Shown: positions 33,441-41,157 of the stretch, piece after piece | Layout of the letters: each line of letters begins with the position of its first letter | How positions within the stretch are numbered: position 1 is the stretch's first letter | Assembly: GCA_910576895.1 (NCBI GenBank) | Contig: CAJTJZ010000003.1 | Coordinates: forward strand, 59,999 to 123,998 | Length of the DNA: 64,000 nucleotides | Direction of reading: 5' to 3' | From: an uncultured Lachnospiraceae bacterium | GTDB taxonomy: Bacteria; Bacillota; Clostridia; Lachnospirales; Lachnospiraceae | Position numbers and translations under genes: made by a program | Notes under the pieces: model-generated | Databases searched by the model: none | The model's input: the letters and a program-made list of their open reading frames with translations, nothing else | What the model was told of the DNA's origin: nothing

Positions 33441-34622
33441 ATGAAAAAAGAAGAATCGGAGGAAAGCATAAGCTTAGAATCGACTAGAAAATTTTTATCA
33501 TTTAGCTTTATCTATTCCATGCTCTTTAACCGTCTTTCTAAAACGGAACTAGACGATTACCATAAGATTTCAGACTTTTATGATGAAGGCTGCATTTTTA
33601 ATATTGAAGTGAATCTTGAAAAGAGAGGAAGCCTTTATGTAGACTATAAAATGTTATGCATATTTTATCAAGAAATTCAAAAGAGAATCCCAAATAGTTA
33701 TTGTTGTATGACAGGTCCATTAATTGCAAATCGGATTCTATTATACTTATCGAGAGATACAAAGAATGATTCTATAGATGAACAATTGTTTCGAAAGGAA
33801 CAAAGAGAGATTGCAGAAGAAATTCGGAAGATGTTAATTGCACAAGGAAAATTTAAAGTAAATATAGGAATTGGAAGTTGGCGGCCCATTAGTGAAATTG
33901 GAATTTCTTATGATGAATCATTGCGGTGTGCAAGATATCGAGAGAATTTAACGGTATCTATGATTGAAGATAAGGAATATAATGGGAAAGTCTATGAATA
34001 TAGGGAGTTAAAAAAGAAATTTCTTGCCAGTGTAAAATATGGCGATGAAAAGAGTTTAACATTATTTTCGCAAATTATGGAACAGATTGCTATTTTAAAT
34101 TTGGATACACAAAAGAATTTATTGCTTGAACTACTTGTATTATCTGTAGAAGAAGTATATAGTGAAAATGATGCAAGAATAGAAGAAACTATTGATTTTA
34201 TTGGATATGCAGAGGAACTTTCAAAATTAGAGGAAAAGGAATTAAATGGATGGGCATATACAAAATTTCAATATCTTACGAAAATTTTACGACAAAGATA
34301 TATCGATAAAAAGGGATATGTGATTAAAAATGTAAAGGCATATTTAGAGGAACATTATGATGAAAATATTTCTTTACAGGATGCAGCAAATGAAGCAGGA
34401 ATGACACCACAATATTTTAGTACAATTTTTAAACAGTCAACAGGACAGAATTTTATAGAGTGGTTGTCAGAATTTCGGATTAAGAAAGCAAAGGAATATC
34501 TTGATGAACCGGGAGCTGTTATTAAGGAGGTGTGTTTTAAGGTAGGCTATAATGATCCAAATTACTTTAGTAGAATTTTTAAGAAGATAAGCGGGGTAAC
34601 TCCAAAGGAATATATGAGCTAG
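33441..34622 (+). CDS. AraC family transcriptional regulator with divergent GGDEF-like sensor
   Basis: Residues about 290-393 form an AraC double helix-turn-helix: ISLQDAANEAGMTPQYFSTIF and IKEVCFKVGYNDPNYFSRIFK, ending SGVTPKEYM. Residues about 30-200 contain IEVNLEKRGSLYVDYKM and a segment like the degenerate GGDEF/YesN central region (VNIGIGS, YDESLRCARY). Such proteins usually respond to sugars or to a paired histidine kinase. No receiver domain is present. It stands alone between terminators; the target is unknown. GGGGATG region gives a weak ribosome binding site AAAGGGG. Confidence 0.88.
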   Translation: MKKEESEESISLESTRKFLSFSFIYSMLFNRLSKTELDDYHKISDFYDEGCIFNIEVNLEKRGSLYVDYKMLCIFYQEIQKRIPNSYCCMTGPLIANRILLYLSRDTKNDSIDEQLFRKEQREIAEEIRKMLIAQGKFKVNIGIGSWRPISEIGISYDESLRCARYRENLTVSMIEDKEYNGKVYEYRELKKKFLASVKYGDEKSLTLFSQIMEQIAILNLDTQKNLLLELLVLSVEEVYSENDARIEETIDFIGYAEELSKLEEKELNGWAYTKFQYLTKILRQRYIDKKGYVIKNVKAYLEEHYDENISLQDAANEAGMTPQYFSTIFKQSTGQNFIEWLSEFRIKKAKEYLDEPGAVIKEVCFKVGYNDPNYFSRIFKKISGVTPKEYMS

Positions 34623-34705
34623 AAAGAGAGAGGAAAGAGAATAAATTGGGAGAGCTTTTAAAAATTTTAAAGTATAAAAAAGGGAAGTTAGCAGTTTTTA
34701 TAAGA

Positions 34706-34744
34706 AAAACAGCAATACGGAAAAAATGTATTGCTGTTTTTTTG
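34706..34744 (+). terminator. Intrinsic terminator (bidirectional)
   Basis: AAAACAGCAATAC and GTATTGCTGTTTT pair over 13 bp around an 8-nt loop, with T and A runs outside, serving the AraC gene and the converging FliD-like gene. Confidence 0.85.
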
Positions 34745-34765
34745 GGTTTGTATATGAATGAATTG

Positions 34766-36058
34766 TTAGCAATAATTATTAAAAAATAATCCTGTATACA
34801 TAGAAGTAATATATGGGTTTGGATATGGGACACTAATCGTATTTGGATAGGTGACTACTTTTTTATCCACATATTCCAATGGATTGATTTTTATTTCATT
34901 AATTTTCTGATTTACTCTTGCAACAAATCCATATTTTGAGGAAAAAATAGTATCCATATCTCCTTCTTCAATCGACTGACGAACAAGAGATTCATCTAAT
35001 GATAATTGTCCATCTCCTGCAGCAATGCTGATACCAGCCGATTCTAATTGATTTCTGTAAGTGTTGGCAATCATTTTTAAATCATGGACAATTTTATTGC
35101 CTTTACCAGCAGGATAGTTAGCAGCCGCCTGAATGATTTGATTATAATCATTGGCAAACATTTTTATTCCATCATAAATAGGAGAGTCATCAGGAGCATA
35201 TCCAACATGAACAGCATCTTCCGCAGTATTACGTAATGTAATATGCAGACTATTATTTAAAATAAAGCTATTAGCAAGTGCTGCTTTATCTTCTCCATTG
35301 ATAGTAAAGCTTGCATTGCTTGGAACAGTTGTGATATGATCAAGTCCATAATGAGTAATCAATCCTTTTTTTGATGGAGAAGAAATATCTTTTAATTGAA
35401 AAATATAGCCACTTTCTGAGGTAACTCCTGTATTTTTGGAGCGAAGTGTCATATGAATTGTATTTTCTTTTTCTCCATTTTCTACAGATGCAATAATACC
35501 AAGATTAGATTTATTGATAAATCTAGAAAGCTTTCCAAGGATTTCATTATTTCTAGCACGTTCTGGAATATTAAATTGAAACTCATAGGTCTTATCTTCA
35601 CAAATTGCTTGAAAAGTATAAGTTCCTTCGTCAGGACCTACACCAGTAACAAAGTAATCAGTGCCGGTATTGATTTGTTCTGATGCTAGATGATGAATTT
35701 GAATTTGGAAAGGCTCTGGAAGATTGTCTTTATTTTCATCAATAATATTGCAATCAATAGCATCCCTTGTACCTACAACAGCTTTTTGTCTGTTCATAAT
35801 AGCATCGTCAGAGTCACGATCCTGCATCATGGAAATAGAATTTTGTAGTGCAATAGCAGAATCCTTAATATCTAGAGTAAACTGGCGATTTGATTCCGTT
35901 GGGGAAATTAGATACAAGGGCGATTTTAAACCGTCTTTTTTAATCTTTGAATAGAGATCCTTTAGTTCGTCTTTTTTATGCATATCATATTTTGTTTGTG
36001 GACGTAACTGATAGGATGTATTTAAACCAATTAAGTAATTGTAAACTTCACTTAACAT
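34766..36058 (-). CDS. FliD-like (flagellar cap related) protein of unknown role
   Basis: The 430-residue protein opens with LSEVYNYLIGLNTSYQLRP and has a central region (about 155-225: FNIPERARNNEILGKLSRFI, then SVENGEKENTIHMTLRSKNTG) matching the D2-type beta domain of hook-associated protein 2, and a C-terminal helical half (about 300-400, ADDYNQIIQAA-like, SIAAGDGQLSLDE). There is no signal peptide. No flagellar gene is nearby, so a motility role is doubtful; homologues of this kind occur widely in non-flagellated Lachnospiraceae. The minus-strand ATG has AAAGGGGGAG upstream. Confidence 0.7.
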   Translation of the reverse strand: MLSEVYNYLIGLNTSYQLRPQTKYDMHKKDELKDLYSKIKKDGLKSPLYLISPTESNRQFTLDIKDSAIALQNSISMMQDRDSDDAIMNRQKAVVGTRDAIDCNIIDENKDNLPEPFQIQIHHLASEQINTGTDYFVTGVGPDEGTYTFQAICEDKTYEFQFNIPERARNNEILGKLSRFINKSNLGIIASVENGEKENTIHMTLRSKNTGVTSESGYIFQLKDISSPSKKGLITHYGLDHITTVPSNASFTINGEDKAALANSFILNNSLHITLRNTAEDAVHVGYAPDDSPIYDGIKMFANDYNQIIQAAANYPAGKGNKIVHDLKMIANTYRNQLESAGISIAAGDGQLSLDESLVRQSIEEGDMDTIFSSKYGFVARVNQKINEIKINPLEYVDKKVVTYPNTISVPYPNPYITSMYTGLFFNNYC

Positions 36059-36218
36059 TGGAACTCCCCCTTTCTTATCGCTTTTATTTTTTTATATATA
36101 TTATAACTTTTTCTATAATATATGTCGATCGATCTATAAAAAAAATTAAGTGCTTTTGGAAAAATTAAGAAAAAATCGAGATAATTAATTCCTTTTTAAA
36201 GAAAAAATAAAAAAAACA

Positions 36219-36247
36219 TTGACGAATCGTTTTTAGAATGGTATAGT
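36219..36247 (+). promoter_or_regulatory. Promoter of the rpmG-secE-nusG operon
   Basis: TTGACG and TATAGT with a 17-bp spacer, about 100 bp before rpmG. The A-rich tract just upstream resembles an UP element. Confidence 0.7.
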
Positions 36248-36344
36248 AGATTGGCAATGGAAAGGTCTTTTTTTTTATGCCTAAAATTCAAAAGATCAAA
36301 ATGATATGCAATTCCTGAAACAAAAAGTTATGGAGGTGGCAGTT

Positions 36345-36494
36345 GTGCGAGTAAAGATTACATTGGCATGCACAGAATGCAAGCAGCGTAATTACAACAA
36401 GACAAAGGATAAGAAAACACACCCAGACAGAATGGAAATGAAGAAATATTGTAGATTCTGTCGTAAACACACATTACACAAAGAAACAAAGTAA
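36345..36494 (+). CDS. rpmG: 50S ribosomal protein L33
   Basis: The 49-residue protein starts at GTG after GGAGGTGG and gives the family N-terminus VRVKITLACTECKQRNY. Both zinc-binding pairs are present, CTEC and CRFC, so this is the zinc (C+) form of L33. It heads the conserved rpmG-secE-nusG block. Confidence 0.95.
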   Translation: MRVKITLACTECKQRNYNKTKDKKTHPDRMEMKKYCRFCRKHTLHKETK

Positions 36495-36577
36495 TTTTAG
36501 GAAGATTCCTAAATAGCTTGTAAATAGTTATTTAGAGGCAGTTCTTTAGTTCCGATAAGGGAAAGGAAAGTGAAAAG

Positions 36578-36823
36578 ATGGGAGATACTGCAGGTACTAC
36601 AACCGACAAAGAGAAAAAGGCAAAGTCCGAAAAAAATGGTAAGAAAAAAGAATGGTTTAAAGGAATTAAGGCTGAATTTAAGAAGATTATCTGGCCTGAC
36701 AAGGACAAGCTTGTAAAAGAAACGATTGCAGTTGTGATAGCATCTCTTGTTATTGGCTTTGTGATAGCAGCACTTGATACGCTGATTCAAATTGGCTTTG
36801 ATAAGCTTCTTATGATAGGCTGA
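36578..36823 (+). CDS. secE: Preprotein translocase subunit SecE
   Basis: The 81-residue protein has a charged Lys-rich N-terminal part, the amphipathic helix motif WFKGIKAEFKKIIWPDK (about 26-42) and a single membrane helix (about 50-72), the minimal Gram-positive SecE. It stabilises SecY in the translocon. It follows rpmG and precedes nusG by 18 bp. Confidence 0.95.
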   Translation: MGDTAGTTTDKEKKAKSEKNGKKKEWFKGIKAEFKKIIWPDKDKLVKETIAVVIASLVIGFVIAALDTLIQIGFDKLLMIG

Positions 36824-36841
36824 CGCACAGGAGGAACGAAG

Positions 36842-37366
36842 ATGGCAGAAGAAGCACGTTGGTATGTTGTCCACACATATTCCGGTTATGAGAATAAAGT
36901 AAAAGCCAACATTGAAAAGACCATTGAGAACCGAAATTTACAGGATCAGATTTTAGAAGTAATGATTCCTGTGCAGAATGTTCTTGAGATTACAAAGACG
37001 GGAGCAAGAAAGCAGGCACAGAAAAAAATTTTTCCTGCTTATGTCTTGATTCATATGATTATGAATGATGACACTTGGTATGTTGTCCGTAATACAAGAG
37101 GTGTGACCGGATTTGTAGGACCGGGTTCAAAACCGGTACCGCTGACAGAAGAAGAAATGAAAGAAATGAGCAATATGCTTGATGGAGGCATGGAGCTCGA
37201 TTTTGCAGTTGGTGATACTGTTGTAATTACATCTGGTGTATGGGAAAATCAAACCGGTGTAATTCAGCAGATTAATCAGAAAACACAAAGTGTAATTCTG
37301 AATGTTGATTTTTTTGGAAGAGAAACACCAGCAGAGATTAATTTTACAGATATAAAAAAGGAATAA
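36842..37366 (+). CDS. nusG: Transcription elongation factor NusG
   Basis: The 174-residue protein has an NGN domain (RWYVVHTYSGYENKVK, PAYVLIHMIMND, VRNTRGVTGFVG) and a KOW domain (VGDTVVITSGVWENQTGVI). It binds RNA polymerase and couples it with Rho, ribosomes or pausing. Normal length and position. Confidence 0.96.
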   Translation: MAEEARWYVVHTYSGYENKVKANIEKTIENRNLQDQILEVMIPVQNVLEITKTGARKQAQKKIFPAYVLIHMIMNDDTWYVVRNTRGVTGFVGPGSKPVPLTEEEMKEMSNMLDGGMELDFAVGDTVVITSGVWENQTGVIQQINQKTQSVILNVDFFGRETPAEINFTDIKKE

Positions 37367-37428
37367 GAAATGATGTTGAGATATGAAAATAATAATTTCA
37401 ACAAAAATGGATTTAGGAGGTCATGAAA

Positions 37429-37854
37429 ATGGCAAAGAAAGTAGAAGGATATATTAAGTTACAGATTCCTGCTGCCAAAGCAACACCAGCTCCACCAGTT
37501 GGTCCTGCACTTGGTCAGCATGGTGTTAATATTGTGCAGTTTACAAAGGAATTTAATGCAAGAACGGCTGGTCAGGAGGGCATGATTATTCCTGTTGTAA
37601 TTACTGTGTATGCAGATAGAAGTTTTAGTTTTATTACAAAAACTCCTCCAGCAGCAGTTTTGTTAAAGAAAGCATGCAATATAAAGTCCGGTTCAGGTAA
37701 GCCAAATAGAGATAAAGTTGCTACAATTAAAAAAGCAGAGGTTGAGAAAATTGCAGAATTAAAGATGCCAGATTTAAATGCGGGAAGTTTGGAAGCCGCA
37801 GTTAGCATGATTTCTGGCACAGCACGTAGTATGGGTATTGTTGTAGAAGACTAA
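37429..37854 (+). CDS. rplK: 50S ribosomal protein L11
   Basis: L11 is recognised from AKKVEGYIKLQIPAAKATPA, PPVGPALGQHGVNI and the C-terminal rRNA-binding domain. ATG 37429 has AGGAGG 8 nt upstream; the ATG at 37423 is too close. It forms the GTPase-associated centre with 23S rRNA. Confidence 0.96.
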   Translation: MAKKVEGYIKLQIPAAKATPAPPVGPALGQHGVNIVQFTKEFNARTAGQEGMIIPVVITVYADRSFSFITKTPPAAVLLKKACNIKSGSGKPNRDKVATIKKAEVEKIAELKMPDLNAGSLEAAVSMISGTARSMGIVVED

Positions 37855-38084
37855 GAATAAAAAAGTTAAAAGAAGTATAACAGGAATGCAAAAAAGTTAA
37901 TCTTAATTTGTAATATTTTTTACGAATCAAAAGCATTACAGGCAACAGACATTTTGTGCCTGTTAATAGATAGAATTTAGGCAAAAAAGCAGGAGTTTTC
38001 TTAAAAAGCGTAACGTGGGAGGAACGTTTCTTCAAAGGAAGGAATGGGATCTTTCCGTTAATACCACAGGAGGTTTGATTTATT
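37855..38084 (+). other. Leader region between rplK and rplA
   Basis: A 230-bp gap where most Clostridia have a short one. It contains the hairpin CAGGCA/TGCCTG (37940-37963) and a GC-rich part (38010-38070) with potential stems around GGAACG and GGAAGGAATGGGATCTTTCC. It has no ORF. A ribosomal-protein autoregulatory site or internal promoter is plausible. Confidence 0.4.
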
Positions 38085-38777
38085 ATGAAAAGAGGAAAAA
38101 AATATGCTGAGGCTGCAAAGCTTGTTGATAGAGCGATGCAATATGATGTAGAAGAAGCGATCAGTCTAGTAAAGAAAACAGCAGTTGCAAAATTTGATGA
38201 AACAGTAGAAGCTCATATCAGACTTGGTGTAGATGGTCGTCATGCAGATCAGCAGGTTCGTGGTGCTGTTGTACTGCCACATGGAACAGGAAAATCTGTT
38301 CGTGTGCTTGTATTTGCAAAAGGAGATAAAGTAGCAGAAGCAGAAGCAGCAGGTGCTGATTTTGTAGGCGGTGACGAATTGATTCCTAAGATTCAGAATG
38401 AAGGTTGGCTGGATTTTGATGTTGTTGTAGCTACTCCTGATATGATGGGTGTAGTAGGTCGTTTAGGACGTGTACTTGGACCAAAGGGATTGATGCCAAA
38501 TCCAAAGGCTGGTACAGTTACTATGGATGTTACAAAGGCAATTCAAGATATTAAAGCAGGTAAGATTGAATATCGACTAGATAAAGCAAATATTATTCAT
38601 GTTCCAGTGGGAAAGGTTTCCTTTACAGAAGAACAATTAAGAGACAATTTTATGACATTGATGGATGCAATTAATAAAGCAAAACCATCTTCCGCAAAGG
38701 GACAATATTTACGCAGTGTAACATTGGCAGCAACTATGGGACCGGGAATAAAATTAAATACCATAAAATTGGCTTAA
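38085..38777 (+). CDS. rplA: 50S ribosomal protein L1
   Basis: The 230-residue protein starts MKRGKKYAEAAKLVDR and carries the L1 signature around ATPDMMGVVGRLGRVLGPKG and the GTVTMDV region. It binds 23S rRNA at the L1 stalk and can repress its own mRNA. Unlike the usual order, a terminator and unrelated genes follow in place of rplJ-rplL. Confidence 0.96.
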   Translation: MKRGKKYAEAAKLVDRAMQYDVEEAISLVKKTAVAKFDETVEAHIRLGVDGRHADQQVRGAVVLPHGTGKSVRVLVFAKGDKVAEAEAAGADFVGGDELIPKIQNEGWLDFDVVVATPDMMGVVGRLGRVLGPKGLMPNPKAGTVTMDVTKAIQDIKAGKIEYRLDKANIIHVPVGKVSFTEEQLRDNFMTLMDAINKAKPSSAKGQYLRSVTLAATMGPGIKLNTIKLA

Positions 38778-38812
38778 GAATGATTCAAAAATAATTTATT
38801 TGATAAAAGTAG

Positions 38813-38861
38813 AATGGCTTGTATAGATCTAGAGAAACTCTATATAAGCCATTTATTTTTA
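38813..38861 (+). terminator. Intrinsic terminator after rplA
   Basis: AATGGCTT.TATAGA..TAGAG pairs with CTCTA..TATA.GCCATT, then TATTTTT. It separates the ribosomal operon from the hydrogenase-like gene. Confidence 0.8.
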
Positions 38862-38983
38862 TAGGTAAAAGTAACAAAAAAATGTTGCATTTTTTCTTGA
38901 TTTTTATTAAACTATTCTTGAGAATTGTATAAATAGCAAAATAAAATCGGCATACTTTTTGGATTTTACAGAGGAGGATTAGA

Positions 38984-40912
38984 ATGAATATTATTAACGT
39001 GGAAAAAGAGAAATGTGTAGGCTGTAATGCATGTGTGAGAGCTTGTCCAGTAGAGGATGCTAATATTGCAAAAATGGATGAGGATGGCACAGTTCGTATT
39101 TTAATTGATGATGATAAGTGTATTCGTTGTGGAGAATGTATTCGTGTTTGTTCTCATAAGGCAAGAACGTTTGAGGATGATTTGGAAAATTTTTTAGAGG
39201 ATTTAAAGCGTGGAGAAGAAATTGCGGTAATTGCAGCACCAGCGATTAAAATTGCATTTGATGGAAATTGGCGGCATGCCTTACAGTGGCTTCGGAATCA
39301 GGGTGTAAAGAAAATTTATGATGTTGCTTATGGTGCAGATATTTGTACTTGGGCACATTTGCGTTATATGAAAGCACATCCGGGTGCAAAATTAATTTCT
39401 CAACCATGTGCAGCTGTTGTAAATTATGTTTTGCGACATAAGCCAGAGCTATTAAAAAATCTTTCTCCCATCCATAGTCCTATGGCCTGTCTTGCTATTT
39501 ATATGCGGAAAATTTTGGGATTTAAAGGAAAAATTGCTGCTCTTTCTCCATGTATTGCTAAAATTGATGAATTTAGAGCAACAAAATTAATTAATTATAA
39601 TGTTACTATGGAACATTTAAAAAAGTATTTTGAGACCTGTCATGTAGAACTTCCAAGTGTAAAAATATACAGTGAATTTGAATTTGATGATTATCAAGGT
39701 TTAGAAGGTGCTATTTATCCAAAGCCGGGTGGATTAATGAAAAATTTACTGATTCATGAACCAGAAATGGAAATTGTTACTTCGGAAGGTCCAGATAAGC
39801 TTTATAAAAATCTTGATCTTTATTTGAAACAAAAACAGGAATATCTTCCAGATGTATTTGATGTTTTAAGCTGTGAAATGGGATGCAATGGTGGACCAGC
39901 AACAGGTGTAGATTACCATTGTTTTGCAATGAGTGATATTATGCATCATGTAGAGCGTTATGCTAGAAAGCAAAGAAAAGCAAATGTAACAAAAAAAGGT
40001 GTTGATAAGCAATTTGCAGAATTTGATGCTCATTTAAAGTTAGAAGATTTTATTCGCGTTTATCATTCGACAAATGTAAAACGAGTGGAAGTGACAGAAA
40101 GAATGATAGAAGATGCTTTTCGCCTACTTGGTAAGCACACCGATGTGGAAAAACATTTTGATTGTCATGCATGTGGATATACTTCTTGTCGAGAGATGGC
40201 GGCTGCACTTGCAAGGGGAATTAATGAAAAAGAAAATTGTTATCAATATATGATAAAGGAAATTCATGATGAACGACAAAAAGTAAGTGAAGTAAATACA
40301 GAAGTTCTTTCTATGAATAGAGAACTTTTGGAAATTTTTGGACAATTAACAAATAATATACAGCTTGTAAAGGAACAAGCAAATCAAATTTGGGAATTTG
40401 GACAAAAAAGTTCAGATAATATGGGAATTGTTTCAGAACATATGGGAGAATTAAATGGCTTAAATAAAAATATTTTGGATTCTATGAAGGATATTAATGT
40501 AAATGTAAAGAATTATAAGAAAATGACACAAGATGTGGAAGGAATTGCAAGTAAAATTAATTTACTTTCTTTAAATGCAGCAATTGAAGCAGCACGAGCA
40601 GGCGAGGTTGGCAGAGGTTTTTCCGTTGTTGCGGCTAATATTAGAAAATTGTCGGAAAACTCCAGAGTTTCTGTAGGTAGTGCAAAAGAAAATGATGAAG
40701 GGATTCAACAGGCTATTGAGAAAGTTAATGTTGTAGTGGAAAATTTTAATGATGAAATTAGTCGATTGATGGAAGTTGTTAATTCCACAATTGAAAATGT
40801 AAATCAATCTTCAGATAAAAGTAATATGATTCAGGAATCTATGCAAAAAGTATCACAGATTGCTGATAAAGTGCAGGAAGTAATTGATAAAACAAGTGCT
40901 ATTTTATCTTAA
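38984..40912 (+). CDS. Sensory [FeFe]-hydrogenase-like protein fused to a chemoreceptor signalling domain
   Basis: The 642-residue chimera has two 4Fe-4S motifs (C11-C21 and C46-C56), a hydrogenase large-subunit-like domain (about 75-330), a four-cysteine Fe-S (Fes) domain CHACGYTSC (about 394-402) and a methyl-accepting signalling hairpin (about 520-565, SKINLLSLNAAIEAARAGE). The H-cluster motifs are altered: QPC for TSCCP, SPCIAKIDE for MPCxxKxxE, and SCEMGCNGG for the third. This fits the sensory group C/D hydrogenases, which are thought to sense H2 or redox state rather than make H2. There is no membrane segment. Preceded by GAGGAGG and followed by two hybrid kinases. Confidence 0.85.
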   Translation: MNIINVEKEKCVGCNACVRACPVEDANIAKMDEDGTVRILIDDDKCIRCGECIRVCSHKARTFEDDLENFLEDLKRGEEIAVIAAPAIKIAFDGNWRHALQWLRNQGVKKIYDVAYGADICTWAHLRYMKAHPGAKLISQPCAAVVNYVLRHKPELLKNLSPIHSPMACLAIYMRKILGFKGKIAALSPCIAKIDEFRATKLINYNVTMEHLKKYFETCHVELPSVKIYSEFEFDDYQGLEGAIYPKPGGLMKNLLIHEPEMEIVTSEGPDKLYKNLDLYLKQKQEYLPDVFDVLSCEMGCNGGPATGVDYHCFAMSDIMHHVERYARKQRKANVTKKGVDKQFAEFDAHLKLEDFIRVYHSTNVKRVEVTERMIEDAFRLLGKHTDVEKHFDCHACGYTSCREMAAALARGINEKENCYQYMIKEIHDERQKVSEVNTEVLSMNRELLEIFGQLTNNIQLVKEQANQIWEFGQKSSDNMGIVSEHMGELNGLNKNILDSMKDINVNVKNYKKMTQDVEGIASKINLLSLNAAIEAARAGEVGRGFSVVAANIRKLSENSRVSVGSAKENDEGIQQAIEKVNVVVENFNDEISRLMEVVNSTIENVNQSSDKSNMIQESMQKVSQIADKVQEVIDKTSAILS

Positions 40913-40997
40913 AAAATGTAAGGAATTGTAAGGCAGATCATGACATAAGCCATTAATAGTATATAGAAATTTATAAGTAAGGGAGGCTGTATTTCTG

Positions 40998-41028
40998 AAA
41001 AAGAGAAACGCAGTTTTCTCTTGCTTTT
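40998..41028 (+). terminator. Intrinsic terminator
   Basis: AAAGAGAAA CGCAG TTTTCTCTT followed by GCTTTTTG. It ends the hydrogenase-like gene. Confidence 0.65.
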
Positions 41029-41157
41029 TGTTGATCTTATCTTTTGTTTCGTGTAAAATAGAAGATATTATAGCAGCTTTTTACTGAATCTGGTAAGAAA
41101 TTGTTTATAAAACACTTACTTATAAAAGTGTCTAAATAGTATGGAAAGGGGATAACT

